Positions 8,501-17,262 are shown, numbered from the stretch's first letter. The stretch is 53,321 bases of DNA from Symbiodinium natans (GCA_905221605.1 CAJNDS010002488.1:342900-396220); one strand, 5' to 3'. Made by a program: numbers and translations. Notes: generated by a model not told the origin, from the letters alone.

Positions 8501-8831
8501 ACCCAACCACCACCCCAAGAGCCTTCCTTAGGGCTTGAGGTTTAGGGTTTGGGGTTTAGGGTTTCAGGTTTCGGGTTTTGGGGCTTGGAGTGTTTTAGGG
8601 CTGAGCCCTTCGGGTTCTCCCTGAGCCCTCAACCCTAACCCCTTCGAACCCTTGAATTCCCCAAGGGGAATTTTATCGAAAGAAGGCATGGTCGAAAAGT
8701 TGGGTGTTGGGGTTGAGGGGTTTGGGGTTTGGGGTTTAAGGTTCAGCCTCTCAAGTCCAAGCATCCCAAACCCTAAACCCTAAACCCTAAACCCTATACC
8801 CTAAACCCTAAACCCTAAACCCTGAACCCAT
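8501..8831. repeat. TTTAGGG tract, unique core, CCCTAAA array
   Basis: TTTAGGG-like units at 8537-8600 and 8705-8745, and CCCTAAA units at 8764-8828. No exon is seen. Confidence 0.65.
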
Positions 8832-8896
8832 CTCAGCTGGGCGGCCACATAGGTGAACTTGGACCAACTCAGGGTTCCCGTCCCGTCTTCGTCCAC
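8832..8896 (-). CDS. EF-hand exon
   Basis: After a TTGCAG acceptor the minus frame reads VDEDGTGTLSWSKFTYVAAQ. It aligns with the EF-hand loop pattern DxDGxGxhxxxxF. Loop position 5 is Thr and position 12 is Lys instead of Glu/Asp, so calcium binding may be weak or lost. The flanking helices must come from other exons. It may be part of a larger EF-hand protein with the exons at 10.1-13.2 kb. Confidence 0.6.
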
Positions 8897-9626
8897 CTGC
8901 AAGGTCTCAGAGTCTGCTGCTGGGGGCATAAGGAGTTTTTTTGGGGTTGTGGGGTTTTAGGGTTTGAATTAATGTTTTAGGGTGTAGGGTTTAGGGTTGG
9001 GGGGTTGTAGCGGTTTTTGGGTTTTGGGGTTTGGGAAATCGAGGCTTTAGGGTTTTGGGGTTTTGGGGGCTTGCTTGGGGTGGGCTTGGCGCTCAGGGGC
9101 TCAGGGGAACTTAGGGATGTTCAAAGCTCAGCATGGCCTGGCCATGTTGCTTAGGCCTCTTTGCCGAGCACGCTGCTGACTTTGGCAGCCCTAAAACCCT
9201 AAACCCTAAACCCTAAACCCCAAGCCCTAAACCCTAAACCCTAAACCCTAAACCCTAAACCCTAAACCCTAAACCCTAAACCCCAAACCCCAAACCCTAA
9301 ACCCTAAACCCTAAAACCCTAAGAGTGAGACTTGTGAAGGAGAGGCCACTTTCGGAGGTTCATAAGATACCCTGGCAGGGTGATGGCCACGCTGAACCCT
9401 CAATCCTCAACCCTAAACCCTACTTTGGAGTAGACCCTAGAAAACATTTATACCGTTTAGGTACAAGTAGCAAGACTAGGAACCCAGAACCAAACAAAAA
9501 CAAGTATTAAAGCACAGTGCTCCAAAATCCGAAATAACCCGAAGCCCAAGTCACCACCTCGAAGGCCGATTCACAGACCCATTTAGGGGGTTTCCGACAT
9601 CGGGGTAATTGTTGGGGTATCAATTA
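8897..9626. repeat. long intron-like region with CCCTAAA array
   Basis: TTTAGGG-like units at 8935-9090, a unique patch at 9115-9190 that could hide a very short exon, and a CCCTAAA array at 9190-9325. The rest is unique non-coding sequence. Confidence 0.6.
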
Positions 9627-9740
9627 TACTAGACCCAGGAGTTACCTAGAAATGGAAAGGGCAGCCTTTTTGGTTCTTAAGGGGGGATCTAAGGGAACCC
9701 CAAAAGAAGGGAAATAAGGGCCTACTTAGGAGTCCCTGAT
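9627..9740. mobile_element. family B element (copy B1)
   Basis: It begins TAGACCCAGGAGTTACCTAG, has a TTTTTGGTT..TTAAGGGG core and an AGGGAACCCC motif, and ends GGGCCTACTTAGGAGTCCCT. The ends are imperfect inverted repeats (ACCCAGGAGTAACC against GGGCCTACTCCGGGTCC in other copies). Confidence 0.75.
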
Positions 9741-10021
9741 GTTCGCAAACTCCCATTTGTGACTGGCTTGTCTGAACTGTGCTCGCTTCTTGGGAACTCG
9801 CAATGCCACCCTCGGAACCCTTCCGTATGATAGTAGAAACCCCGACAGTATTCTGAATTTCGAGCCCTAGCAAGAATTGTAGTCTTTGCTGTTTCTCAAG
9901 AATTGTAGTACCCCAAAATTGAAATTATCCTAAGGCGACCCCAAGAAATTGAGAGAAAGGGCGAGCGAGAGAGCGAAAAAGAATATTCGTTCCTCATAAA
10001 GGGTTTGGGCTCAGGGACTAG
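9741..10021. other. non-coding stretch
   Basis: Unique sequence with a short duplicated phrase, AAGAATTGTAGT, at about 9870 and 9899. No coding signal. Confidence 0.35.
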
Positions 10022-10133
10022 GCTAGACCCAGGAGTAACCTAGGAATGAAAAGGGTACCCTTTTGGTTTTAAGGGGATTGTAAGGGAGCTCCTACCCTAA
10101 AAAAAGGAAATAATGGCCTACTCCGGGTCCTAT
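10022..10133. mobile_element. family B element (copy B2)
   Basis: It starts TAGACCCAGGAGTAACCTAG, contains AAAAGGGTACCCTTTTGGTT, and ends GGCCTACTCCGGGTCCTA. Termini are imperfect inverted repeats. Confidence 0.8.
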
Positions 10134-10147
10134 AGTAGGGCTTAGGG

Positions 10148-10208
10148 TCAGAAGGCACAGCACAACTCAAGCAGCCGCTTTTCAGCTGCGACGTGCAACG
10201 CCTGCATT
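10148..10208 (-). CDS. terminal exon candidate (ALHVAAEKRLLELCCAF)
   Basis: After an AATGCAG acceptor the minus frame reads ALHVAAEKRLLELCCAF then TGA (10148-10150). It is a helical C-terminus. The likely preceding exon is 10509-10613. Function is unknown. Confidence 0.5.
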
Positions 10209-10508
10209 AAGGCTGTTTGACACGGGGTGGGGCTTAGTTCAGGGTTGCGCGTTTAGAGTGTCCCTTGAAATCTGTCTCGCTATCGTGTACTGTACCCCCT
10301 CTCGCCAGAAGCCCAAGCTGTAAAGGCCTAAGCCCACGGACTGTAACCCAGAGCCGCAATGACGTCAGTACAGTTGCAACTCTGAACCCTGAACCCTAAA
10401 CCGCCTAAACCCCAAACCCCAAACCCTAAACCCTAAACCCTAAACCCTAAACCCTAAACCCTAAACCCTACCCCCCTCCCCTCAACCCTGTATGCAACCC
10501 CAAGCCCT
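10209..10508. repeat. intron-like stretch with CCCTAAA array
   Basis: Unique sequence, then about a dozen CCCTAAA/CCCCAAA units at 10380-10475. Confidence 0.65.
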
Positions 10509-10613
10509 TCACGCCGACGCCGTCCCTGAACTGAGTCGAAGGAACCAGGGTCGAACAGAAGGCCCCAGTTTCACTGCCTCGTTCAGGACCTGCTTGATTT
10601 CCAGCTGCTCCTG
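10509..10613 (-). CDS. exon candidate (EQLEIKQVLNEAVKLG)
   Basis: The minus frame EQLEIKQVLNEAVKLG is followed by PSVRPWFLRL and stays open to a TGA at 10509. The true donor may lie before the stop. Its helical character would suit an EF-hand linker. Function is unknown. Confidence 0.5.
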   Translation of the reverse strand, partial: QEQLEIKQVLNEAVKLGPSVRPWFLRLSSGTASA

Positions 10614-11504
10614 TCTATTCTACAAACTCCTAAACCCATAAACCCTAAAGGGTTTAGGGACGAAAAAGGTCCTGAGGTCAGCCGTATAGGGCTGATGTGC
10701 TGCAGGCTTGTACTGTTTAGGTCTAGGGTTTGTCTGAGGATTTGGGCCTCACAGACGGGTTTAGAGTTGAGAGGGCTTTCAAGCTTTGGGGCTCTTAGGG
10801 TTTAGTTATAAAGCCCGAAGTTCTAAGCACCGAAACCCTAAACCCTAAACCCTAAACCCTAAACCCTTACCCTTAACCCTAAACCAACCTAAACCCGGGG
10901 AAGATCTTGGAGCCTTGGGAGGCCATAGGGCATCCTTGACGGGGAGGCCCCCCATTGTTCTAAGATTTGGGTTTAGGGTTTAGGGTTTAGGGTTTAGGGT
11001 TTAGGGTTTAGGGTTTAGGGTTTAGGGTTTAGGGTTTAGGGTTTAGGGTTTAGGGTTTAGGGTTTAGGTTGAGGGTTTAGGGTGTTTCCTGAAACAGGGG
11101 CTGTTATAGGAACCCCCAAATAGTATATAATCCTGTTGAAGGAAGCCCCCAAAAAGTATATGATCCTTATTAAAAAAGGAACCCCCCAAAAAGGGTACCC
11201 CGTTTTTCGGAAACCCCCATTTAGAGTTCAGGGTTCCCAGTACCCGAAGCCGTACGAAGTGAAGGGCTGATGTCATCCTCACCGGCCTGCTTTAGGGTTT
11301 AGGGTTTAGGGTTTAGGGTTTTGGGTTTAGAGTTTATGGTTCAGGGTTTAGAGTTCGTCACTTCGCGGCACCAGCCCCACCCGACCCTGAAACCTTAAAA
11401 CCTTATGGTCCATCTGCTGAATCCAACGACACCCTGATGCTGACTCAGCGCTCAGATCTGCGTAGCCTCGGCGGTTTAGGCCACGTGCACGTGACAGAGC
11501 CGAT
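10614..11504. repeat. large telomere-like intron region
   Basis: CCCTAAA units at 10630-10650 and 10825-10890, then a near-perfect TTTAGGG array of about 14 units at 10970-11070. At 11090-11225 there is a unit with three related phrases (GGAACCCCCAAATAGTATA, GGAAGCCCCCAAAAAGTATA, GGAACCCCCCAAAAAGG). TTTAGGG units recur at 11290-11350. A short frame at 11380-11460 is too weak to call. Confidence 0.7.
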
Positions 11505-11672
11505 CTACGTGAGCCCGGGCCGAGTGGAAGACGACGAGGGCGCTACGTCGTTCTCGGACACCCTCTGACGGCCTCCACTTTCTTGATTGCCTTTCGCTTG
11601 GCTTGATGCCGCCTTCAGGCGGTCGAAGATGTGTCCAGCCACTTGGCCTGAATCTCCTGCCACGTTGGCGCC
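11505..11672 (-). CDS. terminal exon candidate with Ser-rich tail
   Basis: The minus frame GANVAGDSGQVAGHIFDRLK continues through a Gln/Gly-rich segment to VAPSSSSTRPGLT and a TAG at 11505-11507. Of the three frames this one has the most protein-like composition. It looks like a C-terminal exon. Function is unknown. Confidence 0.5.
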   Translation of the reverse strand, partial: GANVAGDSGQVAGHIFDRLKAASSQAKGNQESGGRQRVSENDVAPSSSSTRPGLT

Positions 11673-12251
11673 TCAACCCAAACCCTAAACCTTGAATCCT
11701 AAACCCTGAATCTGAACCCTGAACCCTAAACCTGAACCCTAAACCCTAAACCCTAAACCCTAAACCCTAGCCCTAGAACCCTAAGCCCTAGCCCTTAGCA
11801 GCCTCAGAGCTGAAACCCACATGAACAACAAAACAACCCCTAAACCCTAAACCCTAAACCCTAAACCCTAAACCCTAAACCGCACAGAATACCCTAAACC
11901 CTAAACCCTAACCCTAAACCCTAAACCCTAAATCCTAAATCCTAACCTAAACCCAAAAACAGGACACGAAAACTCCGGGCCTGACGGCTGCGAGGCGAGA
12001 GGTTCAGATCTCGAAAGAGCCTCCCACATCATGTGTAGCAATTATCTAGGACTTAGGGCTTGTAGGGCGTATCGTTACTTATAGAACTGATCTAGGTTTT
12101 AGGGCTTGTAGGGCGTAATTGTTGCTGTTTTGGTTTTGAGGGTTCAGGTTCAGGATTTACTGGTTTCGGGGGCCTAGGTGCTTAGGGGTGCCCGGGTGTA
12201 GGATTTCTCTTATGGTCCCTTCTTCAGGCTCTCAAGATAACGGAACATATT
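11673..12251. repeat. CCCTAAA arrays and a short direct duplication
   Basis: CCCTAAA-type units at 11682-11800 and 11836-11950. At 12040-12120 the phrase TTAGGGCTTGTAGGGCGTA occurs twice, about 55 bp apart, flanked by AGCAATTA and its near-inverse TAATTGTTGC, so it may be another small inverted-repeat element. Confidence 0.6.
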
Positions 12252-12416
12252 CTAACGGTCCACATCAAGGTCCAGCTGAATTCGGGTCTCGGTCGTTCTG
12301 CGGCGTTTATGGTGGGCGAGCACGTCCTTGAGGGGCAACCGCAACTCGAAATGCCTGGAATGCTGAAAGCCCATAATCTGCGGATGACCGTGAACCCTAT
12401 GCAAGAGCCACTTTAC
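12252..12416 (-). CDS. terminal exon candidate (FELRLPLKDVLAHHKRRR)
   Basis: The minus frame runs from VKWLLHRVHGHPQIMG through FELRLPLKDVLAHHKRRR to VDR and a TAG at 12252. It is basic and His-rich. A plus-strand frame across the same bases is also open, so the strand call rests on context. Function is unknown. Confidence 0.45.
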   Translation of the reverse strand, partial: VKWLLHRVHGHPQIMGFQHSRHFELRLPLKDVLAHHKRRRTTETRIQLDLDVDR

Positions 12417-12530
12417 CCCCGAAGAATTAAGCAAAGTCTCAGGTTCAAGGTCTTTGGGCCTTTGGAATGCCAACCCAAAACCCTAAACCCTAAGCCCAAA
12501 ACCCTAAACCCTCAACCCTGAACCCTAAAC

Positions 12531-12593
12531 CTCTGCTGGCCTCATGACGTCCTTGATGGCCACATTCCCGAGCTCGTCCTTCCGCTGACCCGT
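12531..12593 (-). CDS. exon candidate (GQRKDELGNVAIKDVMRPAE)
   Basis: Minus frame GQRKDELGNVAIKDVMRPAE, charged and protein-like, with CCCTAAA repeats to the left and TTTAGGG to the right. Function is unknown. Confidence 0.6.
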
Positions 12594-12855
12594 ACATGAT
12601 CCAAGCCCATGGTGGGGTTTAGGGTTTAGGGTTTAGGGTTTAGGGTTTAGGGTTTAGGGTTTAGGGTGTGGAGTTTCGGGGTTTGGGGCTGAGGGCTTCG
12701 CCCGAAATGCCAGAAAACCTGAGACCTGCGCCGTAGTTCTCTTAGGTTGGTTGGCTGTTATTGCTTCGTATTTCCAAAAAGGACACCCCACACATGGCAC
12801 AACAAGGAGCCCTATGTACACTCACCAAAACCTTAACATGAATCTCGGCTGCGCA
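12594..12855. repeat. TTTAGGG array and unique sequence
   Basis: Eight TTTAGGG units at 12615-12668. At about 12810 the phrase TACACTCACCA occurs (its complement TGGTGAGTGTA looks like a donor site); the same phrase occurs twice near 18.13 kb. Confidence 0.6.
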
Positions 12856-12968
12856 CTTGCCTAGGATTAGAAAGGTCGCCCCTTTTTTGGCTTAAAGGGG
12901 TTCATAAGGGAACCTAAAATCCCCCAAAAAAGGGAATGAAGGGTAGTACTGGGCATGCAGAAACTCAC
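12856..12968 (-). mobile_element. family B-like element acting as an intron (copy B3)
   Basis: Read on the minus strand it starts GTGAGTTTCTGCATGCCCAG directly after the exon at 12969-13035 and contains the family core (a TTCCC.TTTTTTGGGGG phrase, AGGTTCCCTTATGAA, CCAAAAAAGGGGCGACC). It belongs to the same subtype as the copy at 22.2-22.3 kb. The donor is therefore at the element edge. Confidence 0.65.
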
Positions 12969-13035
12969 CCGTCATCACCCATTCATCGCCTCCAGTTCGT
13001 TCTTTCTCAGGGCACAGGAGGCCAGAGGCAGATGT
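12969..13035 (-). CDS. exon (CPEKERTGGDEWVMTG)
   Basis: The minus frame TSASGLLCPEKERTGGDEWV runs into a consensus donor, GACGG|GTGAGT, at 12968/12969. This is one of the clearest GT donors in the window. Function is unknown. Confidence 0.6.
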
Positions 13036-13119
13036 AGGCACCCTAAACCCTAAACCCTAAACCCTAAACCCTAAACCGTAAACCCTAAACCCTAAACCCT
13101 TCACTCTACACCCTACACC

Positions 13120-13239
13120 CTACCAATAAGTTCCTCCCTTGGTGGCGGCGAAAGTCATCAACGTTCCGCGCAAAGTGCTGTCCGCTTGCTGACGAGTCAG
13201 TGAGTCAGCATGTCGTTTGCTGCCATGCAATCCGGAAAC
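13120..13239 (-). CDS. exon candidate (RGTLMTFAATKGGTYW)
   Basis: The minus frame VSGLHGSKRHADSLTRQQAD continues through RGTLMTFAATKGGTYW to a TAG at 13120. It is open for its full 39 codons while the other frames are closed. Function is unknown. Confidence 0.5.
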   Translation of the reverse strand, partial: VSGLHGSKRHADSLTRQQADSTLRGTLMTFAATKGGTYW

Positions 13240-13285
13240 CTGCCCTAAACCCTAAACCCTAAACCCTAAACCCCCAAACCGTAGC

Positions 13286-13440
13286 TCAGTCCCGCTTCTG
13301 CTGCAGTTCCTTTGAGGGTTTCCTGACGACAGCGGAGATGGCTTTGACGACCAGCGCCGCAAGGATCACGACCCACACGGCGCCATGGAGGGAATACTTC
13401 AAGAAGTCCAGCCACGGTACCTCGGATGGGTTGTGCTCCT
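13286..13440 (-). CDS. membrane protein gene, exon 5 (C-terminal)
   Basis: After an ACTCAG acceptor (13441) the minus frame reads EHNPSEVPWLDFLKYSL, then a membrane segment (VWVVILAALVVKAISAVV), then a basic tail ending at TGA 13286-13288. It is the last of five exons (15.05-13.29 kb) of a protein with several membrane segments. The family is not recognised. Confidence 0.65.
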
Positions 13441-13608
13441 GAGTATGATATCCTCTTAGACCTAATATAGGGAAATATAAAAAGTCCCAAGGCCTACCTG
13501 GGTACCTTGCGGCATGGGTCTTTATAGGATATTTAGGGCTCAGGCCGATTAATAGGGTTGCCATAGGGTTTACAGGGCTTACAGACTTTAAGTCGAAGGT
13601 GCTATAAG

Positions 13609-13715
13609 TTGGGATGTTCCCCCTTATACTCAGAGCCCTTCATAGCGGGATTATAACCAAGGGTACTATAGAATCCCTATTAAGGACTGCTAGTATAATT
13701 TAGGGGAACATCCCA
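13609..13715. mobile_element. family A inverted-repeat element (copy A2)
   Basis: It starts TTGGGATGTTCCCCCTTATA and ends TAGGGGAACATCCCA. Internally, GCGGGATTATAACC faces AGAATCCCTATTAAGGACTG. It lies inside the intron between membrane-gene exons 4 and 5. Confidence 0.85.
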
Positions 13716-13795
13716 TCCCCTAAGCCCTAAGCCCTAAGCCCTAAGCCCTAAGCCCTAAACCCTAAACCCTAAACCCCAAACTCTAAGCACCTCAA

Positions 13796-13880
13796 GGGTA
13801 CAAGAATGAGGAGGAGCTCCGCGCCAGGCTGGGCATCCAAGGCAGGGTAGGAGAGCATGACGACCTCCACTAGGATGGCC
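13796..13880 (-). CDS. membrane protein gene, exon 4
   Basis: Minus frame ILVEVVMLSYPALDAQPG followed by AELLLILVP: two short hydrophobic stretches around an Ala/Pro/Gly loop. CCCTAAA is to the left and TTTAGGG to the right. Confidence 0.6.
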
Positions 13881-13933
13881 CGGTTTAGGGTTTCGGGTTT
13901 AGGGTTTAGGGTTTAGGGTTCAGGGTTTCGTTC

Positions 13934-14030
13934 AGGGTTTCTAGGATGGCCCTCAAAACCCTCTGAAGAATCTTCCAAATCTGGCCCTCTTAACCCAACA
14001 AGGGAAAATGCGAAATATCCCAACTGCCCT
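13934..14030. mobile_element. family G element (copy G2)
   Basis: It contains AGGATGGCCCTCAAAACCCT and CTGAAGAATCTTCC, matching the intronic element at 38.96-39.07 kb (AGGATGGCCCATGAAACCCT) and a piece at 1.89 kb. It ends near GCGAAATATCCCA, the counterpart of GAAATATCCGGGCC at 39.05 kb. Confidence 0.55.
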
Positions 14031-14248
14031 CCCAGTCCAGGCTGGCCGTTTAAACGCTCTAACTGAATATCTCGAAGCGAAAGATCGTGAAGAAGTTCCA
14101 CATCTTCTACTTAAACTCCAACACAAAACACAACGCATGCCAAGGCTTTACCTAGCTGGGTTGGCCTTTCCTTTGAAAAATATTTATTTCTAGGACCCCT
14201 TATAAGCCTTAGTAAGGAAAATACAGGATTTCCCAAAAGCCAAGCAAG

Positions 14249-14386
14249 CTAGGCCACTGGCATGAGGGCGTTGGCCAGCAGCACCGAAGTAAAGTACCCA
14301 AGGAGCGGCGCCAGCGCCAGAAGGCGGACGGCGCTTGGCAGCCGCGCGGAGTTCAGAGCCAAGCCCGTGAAAAACGTGAAGGCTGG
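14249..14386 (-). CDS. membrane protein gene, exon 3
   Basis: The minus frame FTFFTGLALNSARLPSAVRL is followed by LLALAPLLGYFTSVLLANAL, giving one or two membrane helices. A TAG at 14249 closes the frame, so the donor must lie just before it (ATGCCAGTGGCC). Confidence 0.65.
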   Translation of the reverse strand, partial: PAFTFFTGLALNSARLPSAVRLLALAPLLGYFTSVLLANALMPVA

Positions 14387-14484
14387 CCTATACTCCCCTT
14401 AGAACCTTAACAACAAGAATATTTATTTTTAATATCCTCTTGGGCCTAAATTATCTAAACGAAAACTAAAAAATCATGACCAGG

Positions 14485-14680
14485 GGGGATATAGTGGCGG
14501 GGCAAGCGTGTCGAGCCCCAGCTGAAACGTGGCGTAGCGCGAGCGCCCGTCCTTTCCGATGGCCTCGGCAAACTTCAGCACGTAGTCGCGGTCGTACGGG
14601 AATGTCACATCCGGGATCGCCATTCCTGAGATCGACCGGATGTTGTCGGCCTCTCCCTTGACAAGCACAAGCATGCCCAC
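14485..14680 (-). CDS. membrane protein gene, exon 2
   Basis: The minus frame GMLVLVKGEADNIRSISGMA continues through PYDRDYVLKFAEAIGKDG and RYATFQLGLDTLAPPLYPPW. It is polar and would be a large loop between membrane segments. The exon begins directly at the end of an inverted-repeat intron (14681-14785). Confidence 0.75.
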
Positions 14681-14785
14681 CTTGGTATCCCAGTAACCAT
14701 ATTACAACAGGGGCACCCGTTTTTGGGGGTTGGTTACTTGATAAGGGAACCTTGAACCAAAAAAACAAGGGTACCACTGGGTTAC
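14681..14785 (-). mobile_element. family C element forming a complete intron (copy C1)
   Basis: On the minus strand this 105 bp intron begins GTAACCCAGTGGTACCC and ends ACTGGGATACCAAG. With one adjoining exon base on each side the termini are inverted repeats (TTGGTAACCCAGT against ACTGGGATACCAA). The element is the whole intron and its ends carry the splice sites. Frame continuity between the two exons requires the intron to start one base later (TA..AG) or end one base earlier (GT..AA). Another copy is at 25.01-25.12 kb. Confidence 0.8.
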
Positions 14786-15050
14786 CAAGCCACCAGGCAT
14801 GTGATGGCTAAAAGCCAGCTTGGGCCACTGGGCTTCAACGCTCCCGATCGATGGCCCTGCCACAGGGAGGTGACTACGAAGAGAGTCCCTGCCGCACCGA
14901 CCCAAGTCCACATGTTGCAGTGCTCAGCCAGCGAGACCAGTGTCACTGGGTGTGACGGTGTCTTGGCCATCGAATCTCTGAGCTCCAACAGAGGGGGAGC
15001 CGAGTGTTCATCAAGAGGCGACTGTTTGCTCTGATGCTTGATCCGGAAGC
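14786..15050 (-). CDS. membrane protein gene, exon 1 or early exon
   Basis: The minus frame is open from just after a TAA at about 15056: SKQSPLDEHSAPPLLELRDS, then MAKTPSHPVTLVSLAEHCNM, then a membrane segment WTWVGAAGTLFVVTSLW, then a second one, WLLAITCLVAW. The first in-frame Met is in RDSMAKTP. The AT-rich block immediately upstream (15060-15240) may be the gene border. Confidence 0.65.
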
Positions 15051-15309
15051 CTCGAGATTACAATATACACATGTATACCCATATATATATATATACACAT
15101 GTATACGCACCGTGTATATGTATGACGAGTAATCGATTAATCATCCACTATTGTGTCTTCAGTGTCTGTGTAGACAGTTGGAAGAATACATGTAGACTAC
15201 TTGTTCATTGATTATCTACTATTTCCTGCTTGTGTCTGCAGTGCAGTGGGCTATGCATGACCATCCCGTAGGTACGCTAAGCCGAATGACCTGCACAGGG
15301 TGCTCTGCG
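15051..15309. other. AT-rich stretch with TATA/CATGTATA repeats
   Basis: TATATATATATACACATGTATA and related phrases at 15060-15120, then unique sequence. No exon is seen. It could be the intergenic border upstream of the membrane-protein gene. Confidence 0.4.

Positions 15310-15355
<46 letters not shown>
15310..15355. repeat. poly-C run
   Basis: Uninterrupted run of 46 C. The Pro-r ich open frames across it are artefacts. Confidence 0.95.
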
Positions 15356-15356
<1 letters not shown>

Positions 15357-15707
15357 CCCCCCACACAACACCTACAACCGAAACCCCATAAACCTGCTCC
15401 ATCTTTTGCCGATTACTTCAGGGTTCGGTTAGGGCGTCGTGGGGTGTATCAAAAATATTGCCTGATATATGATAATTATGCGATCTATATGTAATTTAAG
15501 CACAGTCATCTCATATCCCATCACATCATGTCAGACCATTATGCCTCAGACCTAGCGCCGGTTTTTCTCGAGATGCAGATGGTCTACCTTTAACCCCGAT
15601 TCCTATAAACCCGAAGAACGCTAAACACTAGAGATAAAAACCCGACACCCTATAACCCTAAACCCTAAAACCCCTCAACCTGAGCCCTGTTTTGCCTGAA
15701 CCCTAAA
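15356..15707. other. non-coding stretch
   Basis: Mostly AT-rich unique sequence; a few CCCTAAA units at 15650-15675. No coding signal. Confidence 0.4.
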
Positions 15708-15816
15708 TCGCCTTTTTGAAGCAGAGGGCCGTCTTTAATCTACAGGTGCGGCAGAAGCCTGGACAAACACTCAGGCTGGGCGCACCCCACGACGGAGAGG
15801 ACCGGCCCTGGACCTT
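15708..15816 (-). CDS. exon candidate (Cys-rich frame)
   Basis: The minus frame VQGRSSPSWGAPSLSVCPGF followed by CRTCRLKTALCFKKA is open through the island. A second frame (PVLSVVGCAQPECLSRLLPH then TAG) is also possible. Strand is favoured by context only. Confidence 0.35.
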
Positions 15817-16220
15817 CTAATGTCCAAGCCCCTAAACCTTAAACTCTCAGCTCTATATCTTGGCTGCACTCAGAAGGGTAGCTAAAAATTAAATTTTAGC
15901 TGCCATATTAAGAAACCCAATAAACCAAAAAAAACAAAGGATGTAAAGTTACAGTAAAGCACTACAAAGTATATCCTCAATTCCAAACCCTGAAGTCTCA
16001 AACCCTAAACTCTACAGCCTACACTCTGAACCCCAAACTCTGAACCCTAAACCCTGAACCTGTAGATGCATTTTTGGGGGGACTTTGGCGAGTCTAGGGA
16101 GCTGGATAGTCGCTTCCTAGACCAATGAAAGGGTTTAGGGTTTAGGGTTGAGGGTTGAGTTTAGAGGGACATCTGTGACCCTGCACCCCGCACACGTCAC
16201 GTGAGGGTCGCCGAAACATC
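15817..16220. repeat. intron-like stretch with degenerate CCCTAAA/CTCTGAACC units
   Basis: AT-rich unique sequence at 15850-15980, degenerate CCCTAAA at 15985-16060, TTTAGGG units at about 16130-16155. No exon is seen. Confidence 0.5.
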
Positions 16221-16289
16221 TTACAGCAACTTCGCTAGCAGCAGCAGCGCCGACATCCACCAGGCAGTGAGAGCGCAGGAGGCGGACAC
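16221..16289 (-). CDS. terminal exon with membrane anchor (WWMSALLLLAKLL)
   Basis: After an acceptor CCCAG the minus frame reads VSASCALTAWWMSALLLLAK, then LL and TAA at 16221-16223. It is a C-terminal hydrophobic segment, possibly a tail anchor. It probably follows the exon at 16422-16553. Confidence 0.55.
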   Translation of the reverse strand: MSASCALTAWWMSALLLLAKLL

Positions 16290-16421
16290 CTGGGTTGCGC
16301 GGCACTTTAGGGTTCAGGGTTGAGGGGTTAGGGTCTAGGGCTCAGGGTTTTGGATCTGGGGTTCTAAAACCTATTCGGATGTAAGATCCTCTTGAACCCA
16401 CCGATACCCCAAACCCTGAAT

Positions 16422-16553
16422 CCTTGCGTTGAACTGGCGGTGGGATTTGAGGGCGTCTAAGACGCTTGGTAAGAATTCCGTGTGGTCGTCGTGTCGTAGT
16501 AGCTCATATCGATCCTTGGCGTGGCGAAAGGAGTTTGCTTGCACGGGCATCTG
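16422..16553 (-). CDS. exon (RHAKDRYELLRHDDHTEF)
   Basis: The minus frame reads MPVQANSFRHAKDRYELL, then RHDDHTEFLPSVLDALKSHR, then QFNAR. It is charged and helical, strongly coding-like, and the other frames are closed. Function is unknown. Confidence 0.65.
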
Positions 16554-16749
16554 CTGAGGCTATGTTTTTCATAAGTTCTGAGGGATTTGGTGTGCGGCGT
16601 TCAGGGTTCCGGGCCAAGGGGCTTACTACCAGCAACCCAATAAACAAGCCCTAAACCCTAAACCCTAAACCCTAAACCCTAAACCCTAAACCCTAAACCC
16701 TAAACCCTTCGCCTAAACCGCCTAAAGCCTAAACCCCAAACCCTGCCAG
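16554..16749 (-). repeat. CCCTAAA array and short unique patch
   Basis: About nine CCCTAAA units at 16647-16710. Confidence 0.8.
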
Positions 16750-16866
16750 TCATGCGCCGCGCGTCGTGCAGTTCGGCAGCCTGAAGATGTTCTGATGAGT
16801 ATCCGAGCTCTGGTCCTTCCACGCTGGATCTCCATCTGGTTGGTCCTTCAAGGGGTCGGGTGGGGG
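16750..16866 (-). CDS. exon candidate (Asp/Gln-rich)
   Basis: Minus frame PDPLKDQPDGDPAWKDQSSD, then THQNIFRLPNCTTRGA and TGA at 16750-16752. It is hydrophilic. Function is unknown. Confidence 0.5.
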   Translation of the reverse strand, partial: PPPDPLKDQPDGDPAWKDQSSDTHQNIFRLPNCTTRGA

Positions 16867-16909
16867 TGGTTTAGGGTTTAGGGCGTTTAGGGCGTTTAGG
16901 GTGTTTAGG

Positions 16910-16944
16910 TTGGGATGTTCCTCCTTCTACTAACAGTCCTTAAC
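16910..16944. mobile_element. family A fragment (copy A7, one arm)
   Basis: It reads TTGGGATGTTCCTCCTTCTA then CTAACAGTCCTTAA. Only the left arm is present and it is followed directly by CCCTAAA-like repeats: a truncated copy. Confidence 0.7.
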
Positions 16945-17104
16945 ACCCTAAACCTTCTTCCCTGAAACCTAAACCCTGAACCCACACACAGGGAGTGGGC
17001 GGGGCCATATTATAGGTTACCAGCGACCCCAACCAGTGAGAGACCGCATGGGGACACCAAGCGCTTCAGGCGTCATGGAAGAACGACTTTGTCCTCAGCG
17101 TAGT

Positions 17105-17262
17105 ACCTGCTTGGTAGCCCAGTAATAAACCCCTCCCCCTAATGTTAACCTCCCCCCCAAAACCCGCTAATATTAAATACGCCCCATTGTAGTTATATTG
17201 TTGTTATATTGGGGGTTTAATATTAGGGGGTAGGGGGGGTTTAATATTAGGGGGAGGGGATT
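17105..17262. mobile_element. palindromic TAATATTAGGGGG element
   Basis: Left arm CCCCTCCCCCTAATGTTAAC and CCCGCTAATATTAAAT; right arm GGTTTAATATTAGGGGG twice, then AGGGGATTAC. The arms are inverted and could fold over a short AT-rich loop. Its start CTTGGTAGCCCAGTAA also resembles family C ends. A shorter hairpin with CCCCCTAATAAAG is at 33.49 kb. Confidence 0.6.

Noticed and set aside
15208-15494. Poly-Pro frames
   Set aside because: Product of a 46-base C run.
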